DNA of 10,515 bases from an uncultured Prevotella sp. Its GTDB lineage: Bacteria; Bacteroidota; Bacteroidia; Bacteroidales; Bacteroidaceae. Below are positions 5,638 to 10,515 of the stretch, piece after piece. The notes under the pieces are model-generated. The model had not been told where the DNA came from, made no database searches, and saw nothing but the letters and a program-made list of their open reading frames with translations. Every line of letters begins with the position of its first letter. Position 1 is the first letter of the stretch. The stretch lies in NCBI GenBank assembly GCA_937901345.1, contig CALCHM010000025.1, forward strand, positions 1-10,515, in the 5' to 3' direction. The position numbers and the translations under genes are program-made.

Positions 5638-6138
5638 ATGTTTGATAGATGCATCACTTGTCAGCGTATCGGGCAGGATTGTGTGCCGAATCTCCTTGCG
5701 TTACCGTGGAACGACCTGCTTAACTGGTGGAAGGAACGACAAAAGTTTTTAGGCTGGACGAATCAGGTCTTGTCCGATAAAAGCAACATACCAGTTGGCA
5801 CAATCAACCGCATAAAGTCCGGCGAGGATGACGCGCGTTACTCAACCATGCGCAGTATTATCCATGCGCTGCTTGGCAGCTATTCCGTCGAATTTCCATG
5901 TCAGAAGAAGCTGGATCAGGAATTTGCCCACATAGAAACACTTGAAAAACAGTGCAGTGAATTGACCAGCGCAAACGACGCACTTGTAGCAAAGATGCAA
6001 ACTATAGAGGAAGTACACAGGAAGGACGTTGCTGCTATCCGTGCAGAGTACAGGGAGCAGATTGATTTTCTGAAGGAGAACAACGCCTTCCTGCGCGAAC
6101 GTTTTCAATGGCAACAGGAGCATATAAAGAATGACTAA
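5638..6138 (+). CDS. Cys-motif/HTH/coiled-coil regulator upstream of the integrase
   Basis: A 166-residue protein. The N-terminus MFDRCITCQRIGQDCVPNL has C5, C8 and C15, a likely metal-binding cluster. Residues about 38-80 form an HTH_XRE-like domain (LGWTNQVLSDKSNIPVGTIN, then a SGEDD-type loop). From about residue 92 to 160 it is a long heptad-rich coiled coil. This three-part architecture is familiar from Firmicutes prophages and conjugative elements, where it is annotated only as an XRE regulator. The start is ATG 5638, not the in-frame ATG at 5617, because GAGGA lies seven bases before 5638 and the family normally begins MFDRC. It is followed by the integrase after 23 bases on the same strand, suggesting co-transcription and a role in controlling integration or excision (inference). 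Confidence 0.75.
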   Translation: MFDRCITCQRIGQDCVPNLLALPWNDLLNWWKERQKFLGWTNQVLSDKSNIPVGTINRIKSGEDDARYSTMRSIIHALLGSYSVEFPCQKKLDQEFAHIETLEKQCSELTSANDALVAKMQTIEEVHRKDVAAIRAEYREQIDFLKENNAFLRERFQWQQEHIKND

Positions 6139-6148
6139 CCAATGAAAA

Positions 6149-6159
6149 GGAATGATTCC
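6149..6159 (+). promoter_or_regulatory. palindrome over the integrase ribosome binding site
   Basis: GGAATGATTCC is a perfect palindrome around its central G and includes part of the AAAAGGA ribosome site of the integrase, whose ATG is at 6162. In RNA it could form a 4-bp stem with a TGA loop that partly hides the site; in DNA it could bind a dimeric regulator. It is short, so chance is possible. Confidence 0.3.
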
Positions 6160-6161
6160 CA

Positions 6162-7529
6162 ATGACAATACTACGCGCTGGACTATACGAGCGTGTTTCA
6201 ACAGAAGAACAAGCACTAAGAGGCTTTTCGATAGAAACACAGATTGATAACCTAACAGAATACTGCGAGAAAAACAGCCTGAAAATCGTGGATCACTACA
6301 CGGACGAAGGTATATCCGGCGCGAAACCTCCGCTGAAACGCCCTTCCCTGCAACGCCTGCTGGATGATGTGCAGGCCGGGAGGATCGACATCATCCTGTT
6401 CACAAAACTGGATCGCTGGTTCAGGTCGGTGAAAGAGTATTTCAAAGTGCAGGAAGTTCTCGACAAGCACGGCGTACAGTGGAAGGCAATCCATGAAAAC
6501 TATGATACTACTACTGCAAACGGACAAATGGCAATCACCATCTTCCTTGCCGTTGCCCAGAACGAGCGTGACCGCACAGCAGAACGCATCAAGGTCGTGT
6601 TTGAGCACAAGCGCAAGAACAAGGAAGCTTGCTTCGGTGGCCCGAACAAACCGATGGGATACATGAAGCAAAAGGACGAAAACGGCATTGTGCGTCTTGT
6701 CAAAGACCCGGCAGAAGAACAGATGACGCAGGAGTTCTGGCACATCCTCGTCAAGCAAAACAACCTTGCCGCCGCAGTTCGACACATGAACACGGTTTAC
6801 GGCGTAGCAAAAGCACATAAAACATGGTTGCGAATTGCGCGTTCTCCGTTCTATTGTGGAATGTGGGAAGGCGTAGAAGAATTTTGCGAACCGTATGTCA
6901 GCAAGGAGGACTGGCTGATGGTGCAGGAAGAGGCAAACAGAAGAAGACAAGATACCAAAGCAAAGGGAGTATACCTGTTTTCCGGCATGATCCGTTGCCC
7001 AGAATGCGGGAACATTTTATGCGGGACATATAAACACAACACTCGCAAGGGTGAAAAATACCGTTACCAAAGTTACCGATGCCGTTTCAAGTTTACGACG
7101 TGTACCTATAGGCATTCACCGTCTGAAAAGAAGGTTGAAAAGTATCTGTTGAAGAATCTGCGCGACCTACTTGAAAAAGAGATCGTCGCCGCAGAAGTTG
7201 AAAAAGCTAAACCAAAGCCTAAACCGAAAACAAACATCAAAGCATTGAAGGAACGTCTTCGTCGCCTGAACGTCACTTACATGGCAGGAAACCTGACGGA
7301 TGAAGAATACCTGAAAGAGGACGCAGAGTTGAAAGCTCTGATTGCTAAAGCGGAACAGGATGCACCGCCCCCCGAACGAGATCTTGAACCACTACGGGAG
7401 ATATTGCAGACTGATTTTGAAAAAATCTATCTCACCCTCACCGATGAAGAGAAGCGCCGTTTCTGGCGGGGCATCGTCAAAGAAATTGTGTTCGACAATA
7501 AGGACATTGTAGACGTGATATTCTTGTGA
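6162..7529 (+). CDS. large serine recombinase, phage integrase
   Basis: A 455-residue large serine integrase. The resolvase catalytic domain is at about 1-150: YERVSTEEQ holds the nucleophile Ser13, followed by GFSIETQIDNL, DEGISGAKPP, KLDRWFRS and an AQNERDRTAERI helix. The recombinase domain follows (GGPNKPMGY through RSPFYCGMW, about 162-235). Then comes a zinc ribbon with CPECG and CRFKFTTC pairs (about 277-315), and a coiled-coil region (about 350-395, containing YMAGNLTDEEYLK) before the C-terminus. It catalyses site-specific recombination between phage attP and chromosomal attB by double-strand cleavage and subunit rotation. Length is at the normal lower end for the family; all landmarks are intact, so it should be active. 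The adjoining dyad at 7661-7706 is the probable attP. The stop is six bases from the Sir2 N-terminal ORF. Confidence 0.95.
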   Translation: MTILRAGLYERVSTEEQALRGFSIETQIDNLTEYCEKNSLKIVDHYTDEGISGAKPPLKRPSLQRLLDDVQAGRIDIILFTKLDRWFRSVKEYFKVQEVLDKHGVQWKAIHENYDTTTANGQMAITIFLAVAQNERDRTAERIKVVFEHKRKNKEACFGGPNKPMGYMKQKDENGIVRLVKDPAEEQMTQEFWHILVKQNNLAAAVRHMNTVYGVAKAHKTWLRIARSPFYCGMWEGVEEFCEPYVSKEDWLMVQEEANRRRQDTKAKGVYLFSGMIRCPECGNILCGTYKHNTRKGEKYRYQSYRCRFKFTTCTYRHSPSEKKVEKYLLKNLRDLLEKEIVAAEVEKAKPKPKPKTNIKALKERLRRLNVTYMAGNLTDEEYLKEDAELKALIAKAEQDAPPPERDLEPLREILQTDFEKIYLTLTDEEKRRFWRGIVKEIVFDNKDIVDVIFL

Positions 7530-7535
7530 GGTAAC

Positions 7536-7700
7536 ATGAACAACAAGATTCAGCAGCTCCAGCACATCATCAATACTTCCAGTCGGATTGTAGCCTTCAC
7601 AGGGGCTGGATATAGCACGGAATCTGGTGTTCCAGATTTCAGGAGTCGTGCGCAAAATAAGGGGTCTTACACCCATATCTCAACAGAGATAGTACCGTAA
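7536..7700 (+). CDS. N-terminal fragment of a Sir2 deacetylase carried at attP
   Basis: A 54-codon ORF starting six bases after the integrase stop. Residues 19-38 carry the hallmark Sir2 NAD-binding signature, with GAGYSTESG at 24-32 and VPDFRS at 33-38; the preceding helix (MNNKIQQLQHIINTSSRIVA) is also a normal Sir2 start. A full Sir2 (CobB-type) protein is about 230-280 residues, so most of the protein is absent. After DFRS the match fades (a GSY may match the usual GLY) and the ORF ends at 7698-7700 inside the dyad repeat. GAGG overlapping the integrase stop serves as ribosome site, with short spacing. Since phage genes lie on both sides, the fragment is phage-borne and probably supplies the replacement 5' end of the host sir2 gene on integration. 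By itself it cannot be a deacetylase. Confidence 0.85.
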   Translation: MNNKIQQLQHIINTSSRIVAFTGAGYSTESGVPDFRSRAQNKGSYTHISTEIVP

Positions 7701-7706
7701 GACCCC
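7661..7706. other. probable attP, nested inverted repeat of the serine integrase
   Basis: A perfect 10-bp outer inverted repeat, GGGGTCTTAC (7661-7670) and GTAAGACCCC (7697-7706), encloses an inner one, TATCTC (7676-7681) and GAGATA (7686-7691). Both are centred on the same point between 7683 and 7684. A 46-base site with outer arms for the zinc-ribbon domain and inner arms beside a 2-base core is how serine-integrase attP sites such as that of Bxb1 are built. The central dinucleotide would be AC (7683-7684), which is asymmetric, as directional integration requires. It lies next to the integrase and in the tail of the Sir2 fragment. The alternative, a transcription terminator, is weakened by the absence of a clean T-run. 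Confidence 0.7.
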
Positions 7707-7725
7707 ACTAAAAAGGACGGATAAA

Positions 7726-7884
7726 ATGGATACTTATAAGGAAATTCAAAGAAAATATATGATGAAGGAAATCACAAAGGAGGAATACGAGAAAGCGAAG
7801 GACAGACACCTCAGAAGGTTGTTTGACCTGTACTGCATGGACTTACTGACAGAAGAGGAATTCCGCAAGATGGCAAACAGCTAA
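7726..7884 (+). CDS. small SHOCT-like protein beside attP, 52 residues
   Basis: ATG 7726 to TAA 7884, preceded by AAGGACGG about six bases upstream. The protein is charged and helical and contains two copies of a [IL]T-x-EE-[YF] turn: YMMKEITKEEYEK (about 11-23) and CMDLLTEEEFRKM (about 37-49). This is the short SHOCT-type motif. The first copy closely resembles YMAGNLTDEEYLK in the coiled-coil part of the integrase. It lies on the other side of attP from the integrase, the place where phage SPbeta keeps its small directionality factor SprB. A role as recombination directionality factor or as partner of the integrase is therefore conceivable but unproven. A terminator follows directly. Confidence 0.65.
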   Translation: MDTYKEIQRKYMMKEITKEEYEKAKDRHLRRLFDLYCMDLLTEEEFRKMANS

Positions 7885-7890
7885 ACAAAG

Positions 7891-7928
7891 AAAAAGCAGG
7901 ATGGCACAAAATCCATCTTGCTTTTTTT
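7891..7928. terminator. bidirectional rho-independent terminator
   Basis: A 14-bp stem (7891-7904 with 7913-7926, core AAGCAGGATGG/CCATCTTGCTT, one G-T wobble) with an 8-base loop and a run of seven T at 7922-7928. The A-run at the 5' side gives a T-run on the minus strand as well. It ends the int/small-ORF transcript, and could stop leftward late transcription before attP. Confidence 0.88.
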
Positions 7929-7946
7929 GTTCTTTCGGTCTATAAT
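7918..7946 (+). promoter_or_regulatory. promoter of the moron gene
   Basis: A perfect -10 TATAAT (7941-7946) with a partial -35 TTGCTT (7918-7923) at 17 bases. The -35 lies in the 3' arm of the preceding terminator. It sits 33 bases before the ATG at 7979 and would allow expression from the prophage. Confidence 0.68.
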
Positions 7947-7978
7947 GCTGTCAGAAAATTCTGCATATGGAGGTTAAT

Positions 7979-8386
7979 ATGTGGTTGCTTGGTTTGTTCG
8001 GAAAGAAAAAGAAAAAACGCACTGCTGCCGCCAAGAAATCAGCGAAGACTAATGCTTCTGGCGAACGCATGGATCGCCTGACTCGCAAAGGCGATTTACC
8101 ATACGGATGGTCGTATGCAAACCGTGAATTCACTGCGAAAATTGAAAAAGAAAGCAAGTTCTTCTTCGACGCATATTTCACGTCGAAAAGAAAAGGCATG
8201 CTGCAAGAATACGCAGCATTAAAGTCTCTGATAAAGTACATTGAAGATGTGACCAAGCTATGCAAGCGAAAAGGTGAGTGCTTTGCATATTGGGCTTCGT
8301 GTATGGTTGCTAATCCAAAGCAGCTTTCCGAATACAAATCTAAACTGAAGCGGTTAGAAGAAAAGATAAAAAGCACAAAGAAATAA
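7979..8386 (+). CDS. moron-like gene, hypothetical 135-residue protein
   Basis: A 135-residue basic protein. It begins with a short hydrophobic stretch followed by a lysine run (MWLLGLFGKKKKKR) and a low-complexity Ala/Lys linker. A conserved-looking domain follows: LPYGWSYANREFTAKIEKE, then LKSLIKYIEDVTKLC (about 83-97) and KGECFAYWASCMVA (about 100-113), and a helical C-terminus. It resembles a hypothetical protein family found in many clostridial genomes whose function I do not know. The start is ATG 7979, not ATG 7967, because TGGAGG lies five bases before 7979 and overlaps the earlier ATG. It has its own promoter and terminators on both sides and runs against the late genes, the definition of a moron. 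A lysogen-expressed trait such as superinfection exclusion is possible; this is inference. Confidence 0.7.
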   Translation: MWLLGLFGKKKKKRTAAAKKSAKTNASGERMDRLTRKGDLPYGWSYANREFTAKIEKESKFFFDAYFTSKRKGMLQEYAALKSLIKYIEDVTKLCKRKGECFAYWASCMVANPKQLSEYKSKLKRLEEKIKSTKK

Positions 8387-8410
8387 GGCCGGAGGCAAAC
8401 GCCCCCGGCC
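8387..8410. terminator. hairpin terminator between convergent genes
   Basis: GGCCGGAGGC (8387-8396) and GCCCCCGGCC (8401-8410) form a 10-bp GC-rich stem with one mismatch and an AAAC loop, flanked by AA and TTT. It stands between the 3' ends of the moron and the holin-like gene and can serve both strands; the T-runs are short. Confidence 0.75.
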
Positions 8411-8414
8411 TTTC

Positions 8415-8663
8415 TCATTCCCCGCGATGGAGATACTCCATCTTGTCCTTGATACCCTTGATCTGTTCTTCCACAGCAGGCATTCGCTGCGCAAAGTTGT
8501 TATGCGCTCTCACTTCTCGCGTCAACTCCTCCAGCTTACAATCCGTGACGGCCTGCTGCGTCCTCATATCCTGCCGAATCTTGTTCATTGAGGTCAGATT
8601 GGTGATGATAACGCCGATAAGTGCAAGACCGCCAGAAATAGCCGCTGCGATGATACCTTCCAT
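8415..8663 (-). CDS. holin-like small membrane protein with coiled coil
   Basis: An 82-residue protein with one N-terminal membrane segment (IIAAAISGGLALIGVIITNL, about 4-23), followed by a charged coiled coil (EELTREVRAHNNFAQRM and EEQIKGIKDKMEYL). The pattern MEGIIAA...LTREVR.HNNFA...EEQIK is common at the end of the late region in Firmicutes phages, where lysis genes sit. The topology resembles BhlA/UviB- or XhlA-type holin-associated proteins; no second membrane segment is seen. The start is ATG 8663, because AAAGGA lies eight to nine bases before it, while it directly touches the ATG at 8672. It is 18 bases downstream of the tail gene and is the last gene before the convergent terminator. 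The endolysin is not in the window. Confidence 0.68.
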   Translation of the reverse strand: MEGIIAAAISGGLALIGVIITNLTSMNKIRQDMRTQQAVTDCKLEELTREVRAHNNFAQRMPAVEEQIKGIKDKMEYLHRGE

Positions 8664-8681
8664 ACCTATCATTCCTTTCGT

Positions 8682-10515
8682 TTATGCTTTGTATCCAATT
8701 GCAAACCACATGATGCCAGTGTTTGTCGTGCCAGTACGAGTGACAAATGCGTCGAACCCTGTCGTTGTGATGTTCGCCGCGCCATCGCCCAGCACGGATG
8801 TACCAGGTACAGTTGTGTATGCCGTTGTAAACACGCAAGGTGCGTCCGTATACGATGTGTAAAACGTCACAGCCTTTGATGTTGGCGTGTTCGCAACTGG
8901 CGTGATGGTCACATTGCCCCACTGGATCAGCAATCCGTTACTGAAGTGAACCCATCCCGTTCTGTTCCCGTGCGTGACATCTCCGCTTGTGATGAACTCA
9001 TCGCCACCATTTGCCCGTGTCACCTTCACGTTCGCATCAAATACAAGGTTCTGCGTCCCGCTCAGATACCGCCAGATACCATGTGACCTTGCCGTGTCCC
9101 AACAGCCGATGGATGTCACGCTGTTTCCCGCTCCCCCATACAGCTTGCAGTTGTGGACATTGGTTGCGCCATCAGTTGTCTGGAAGTAGATGTCTTTTTC
9201 TTCATCAGACTTCTTGATACCGCCCATGTATACATACTGATTGATGCTGAGTGGCAAGTCGATTTCCATGCCGTTTTCCACTTCGGATACCTTACCGAAG
9301 GCCACACCTCTGCCGCTTGCATTGAAATCCAACAACGTGAAGGCCGTTGGAATCTCTGTCTGACTGCGAATGGTGGTGAAGCTGTCCGTGATGGAAAGCC
9401 GCAAATCATAGCTGCTATCAACGCTAAAAAGCCCCTTTGCGCTGATGTGGGACGTGTTGACAGCATATCCCGTGCCATTTGTCAAGGCCGTCCATGTGGT
9501 GCTGCTGGAAGGCTTGTATTCAATGGTGTAGGTGTTCGCGTTCTTGCTGTTGACAGAGGCGATCGAGTATGCAAAAGACACCTTTGCAAAAGTACCTTCG
9601 TAGTTCTCCGTTCCGTCTGCAAGGCAACGTGCCGCCGTGATGCTGGTGATCTTCGGCGCAGCGTAGGCCACCACAGTCCACGTCTTTGTAAAAGTCGCCG
9701 TCCTGCCTCTGCTGTCCGTGATCGTAATGACAGCGGAAGCCGTTCCGCTCTTTGTGATGGTGGAAGTGGTAGGCGTTGCTCCCGTGTAGGTCTTGCCCTC
9801 AAAGACTGTCTTGTAGGCCGTGATGGTAGACCCCAGGTTGCCAGCAGCCGTGATGGTGAACTTCGCCTTCGACTTGCTTTGCACCATGTTACCGTAGGTG
9901 CTTTGGTTGGTCGTTGTGTCCGCCACGGCCACGGAGGAAATGGTCGGCACAACCGTTGACGGCACAGTCAGTGTGAAGTTCTTCGACACCGCAGAGCCAA
10001 TCTTCGTGCTGCCGGAATAGGTCGTGACCGTTACCTTCGCCGTTCCGCTCGTTGCGGATGGGATCGCATTCAGCCAGGATGTCGGTATGGCGTAGCTGGT
10101 AGACGTGCCGACTCCTGTTGTGGTCTTTGAGTAGCTGCCAAAGCTGAAGACAACTGTGTGCGTGAAGCCGGAAGACTTCCTGCTGATCTCCACTGTGCAG
10201 GTATTCGTGCCATTCACGCTGACGGAGGATGTCACGCTGCTGATGCTGGATGCCCTCGCAATCGTGTTGAATGTCCCATTGCCGGAAGCCGTGATATTCC
10301 CGTAGTACGTACCCGACAGCGTGACATTAATGCCAGCAGTTGCGGAGAAAGCACAAGTCTTTGTGCCGTCTGACGCATGCGAAACCGTGACCGTCTTCGT
10401 ATAGATGGTCTTCGTCTGATTACCAGACAAGGCCGCTGTGAAGTTGAACGTGTATTTCGTCCCGTTGATGGTCAGGCTTCCGCTCTTGCTTGCGCTGGAG
10501 TTGATGGTGTAGCTC
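8682..10515 (-). CDS. DUF859-like phage tail/receptor-binding protein, N-terminus missing
   Basis: About 610 residues to the TAA at 8682-8684; the frame is open to the right edge, so the true start lies outside the window. The N-terminal part present is rich in Ser/Thr/Gly beta-sandwich repeats (TKTVTVSHASDGTKTCAFSA and similar), typical of DUF859 siphovirus proteins. Several Ig-like repeats follow (VPTISSVAVADTT, APKITSITAARC). About 200-250 residues before the end comes the characteristic LLDFNASGRGVAFGKVSE block. The C-terminus, from NGLLIQWGNVTITP to IMWFAIGYKA, resembles the tip domain of tail-fibre proteins. It should sit at the tail tip or baseplate and recognise the host cell surface. 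It is the last structural gene, followed by the holin-like gene. An in-frame TTG at 10430 is not a start, since coding continues through it. Confidence 0.82.
   Translation of the reverse strand, partial: SYTINSSASKSGSLTINGTKYTFNFTAALSGNQTKTIYTKTVTVSHASDGTKTCAFSATAGINVTLSGTYYGNITASGNGTFNTIARASSISSVTSSVSVNGTNTCTVEISRKSSGFTHTVVFSFGSYSKTTTGVGTSTSYAIPTSWLNAIPSATSGTAKVTVTTYSGSTKIGSAVSKNFTLTVPSTVVPTISSVAVADTTTNQSTYGNMVQSKSKAKFTITAAGNLGSTITAYKTVFEGKTYTGATPTTSTITKSGTASAVITITDSRGRTATFTKTWTVVAYAAPKITSITAARCLADGTENYEGTFAKVSFAYSIASVNSKNANTYTIEYKPSSSTTWTALTNGTGYAVNTSHISAKGLFSVDSSYDLRLSITDSFTTIRSQTEIPTAFTLLDFNASGRGVAFGKVSEVENGMEIDLPLSINQYVYMGGIKKSDEEKDIYFQTTDGATNVHNCKLYGGAGNSVTSIGCWDTARSHGIWRYLSGTQNLVFDANVKVTRANGGDEFITSGDVTHGNRTGWVHFSNGLLIQWGNVTITPVANTPTSKAVTFYTSYTDAPCVFTTAYTTVPGTSVLGDGAANITTTGFDAFVTRTGTTNTGIMWFAIGYKA

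Noticed and set aside
6142..6165. Seven-codon leader ORF MKRNDSQ overlapping the integrase start
   Set aside because: It ends in an ATGA overlap with the integrase ATG, but has no ribosome site and is too short to separate from chance.
6252..6950. 232-codon minus-strand frame inside the integrase
   Set aside because: It mirrors the catalytic domain of the serine integrase; Cys/Phe/Val-rich composition is typical of an antisense shadow.
7536..7700. Sir2 as an antiphage-defence or Thoeris-like effector
   Set aside because: Only the N-terminal NAD-motif segment is present; no catalytic His region or partner domain exists, so it cannot be an effector on its own.
7661..7706. Dyad as a rho-independent terminator
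   Set aside because: The plus strand is followed by an A-rich stretch, not a T-run; the minus strand has only TTATTTTG. The exact common centre of two repeats beside a serine integrase fits attP better, and a real terminator lies at 7891-7928.
9153..9959. 268-codon open frame on the plus strand inside the tail gene
   Set aside because: It is antisense to a clearly coding DUF859-like gene, lacks a ribosome site, and its composition is Arg/Cys-rich as shadow frames usually are.
10428..10430. TTG as the start of the tail protein
   Set aside because: The frame remains open and continues the same Ser/Thr-rich beta repeats to the window edge, so the gene starts outside the window.
1..10515. CRISPR arrays, tRNA or rRNA genes, insertion sequences
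   Set aside because: No regularly spaced direct repeats, no tRNA-like cloverleaf, and no transposase motifs were seen on either strand.

Overview
The window is a piece of a temperate, tailed, siphovirus-type phage of a Gram-positive gut-type Firmicute, most likely a clostridial (Oscillospiraceae/Lachnospiraceae-like) host. Evidence: strong AGGAGG-type ribosome binding sites, a DUF739 Cro-like protein, a DUF859-like tail protein, a large serine recombinase and a Sak4/SSB recombination pair, all typical of Firmicutes phages. No ordinary chromosomal gene is present. Host assignment is inference.

Layout. Positions 1-4615 (minus strand) are the early region, read leftwards from a near-perfect promoter at 4690-4717: DUF739 Cro-like protein, a 52-residue unknown, a PP-loop (PAPS-reductase-like) protein, a radical SAM protein, a 59-residue unknown, a Sak4-like annealing ATPase, an SSB-like protein ending in an acidic DDPDLPF tip, a DUF1064 nuclease-like protein, a zinc-finger protein, and a MazG-like pyrophosphohydrolase cut by the window edge. 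Most of these genes overlap or abut. Positions 4616-4807 are the divergent lysis/lysogeny switch, with two promoters and a set of TGAAC-type operators. Positions 4808-5176 (plus) encode a short HTH repressor without a peptidase domain; a 59-residue gene (5145-5324, minus) converges on it and overlaps its 3' end. Positions 5325-5637 hold no clear gene but contain a GC-rich hairpin.

Positions 5638-7529 (plus) carry a Cys-motif/HTH/coiled-coil regulator followed by the large serine integrase. Six bases after the integrase stop lies a 54-codon ORF whose first 38 codons are the intact N-terminus of a Sir2 deacetylase (GAGYSTESG-VPDFRS). The ORF runs into two concentric inverted repeats (outer 7661-7706, inner 7676-7691) with the architecture of a serine-integrase attP. 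Because phage genes lie on both sides, this is best read as attP in the unintegrated (circular) gene order. The phage appears to carry its own replacement 5' end for the host sir2 gene it integrates into, so that integration would create an int-sir2 hybrid operon. This is the most interesting feature of the window.

Positions 7726-8412 (plus) hold a 52-residue SHOCT-like protein with sequence resemblance to the integrase's own coiled-coil region, then a self-contained promoter-gene-terminator cassette (a moron). Positions 8415-10515 (minus) are the end of the late region: a one-TM, coiled-coil holin-like protein and a long tail/receptor-binding protein that continues beyond the window.
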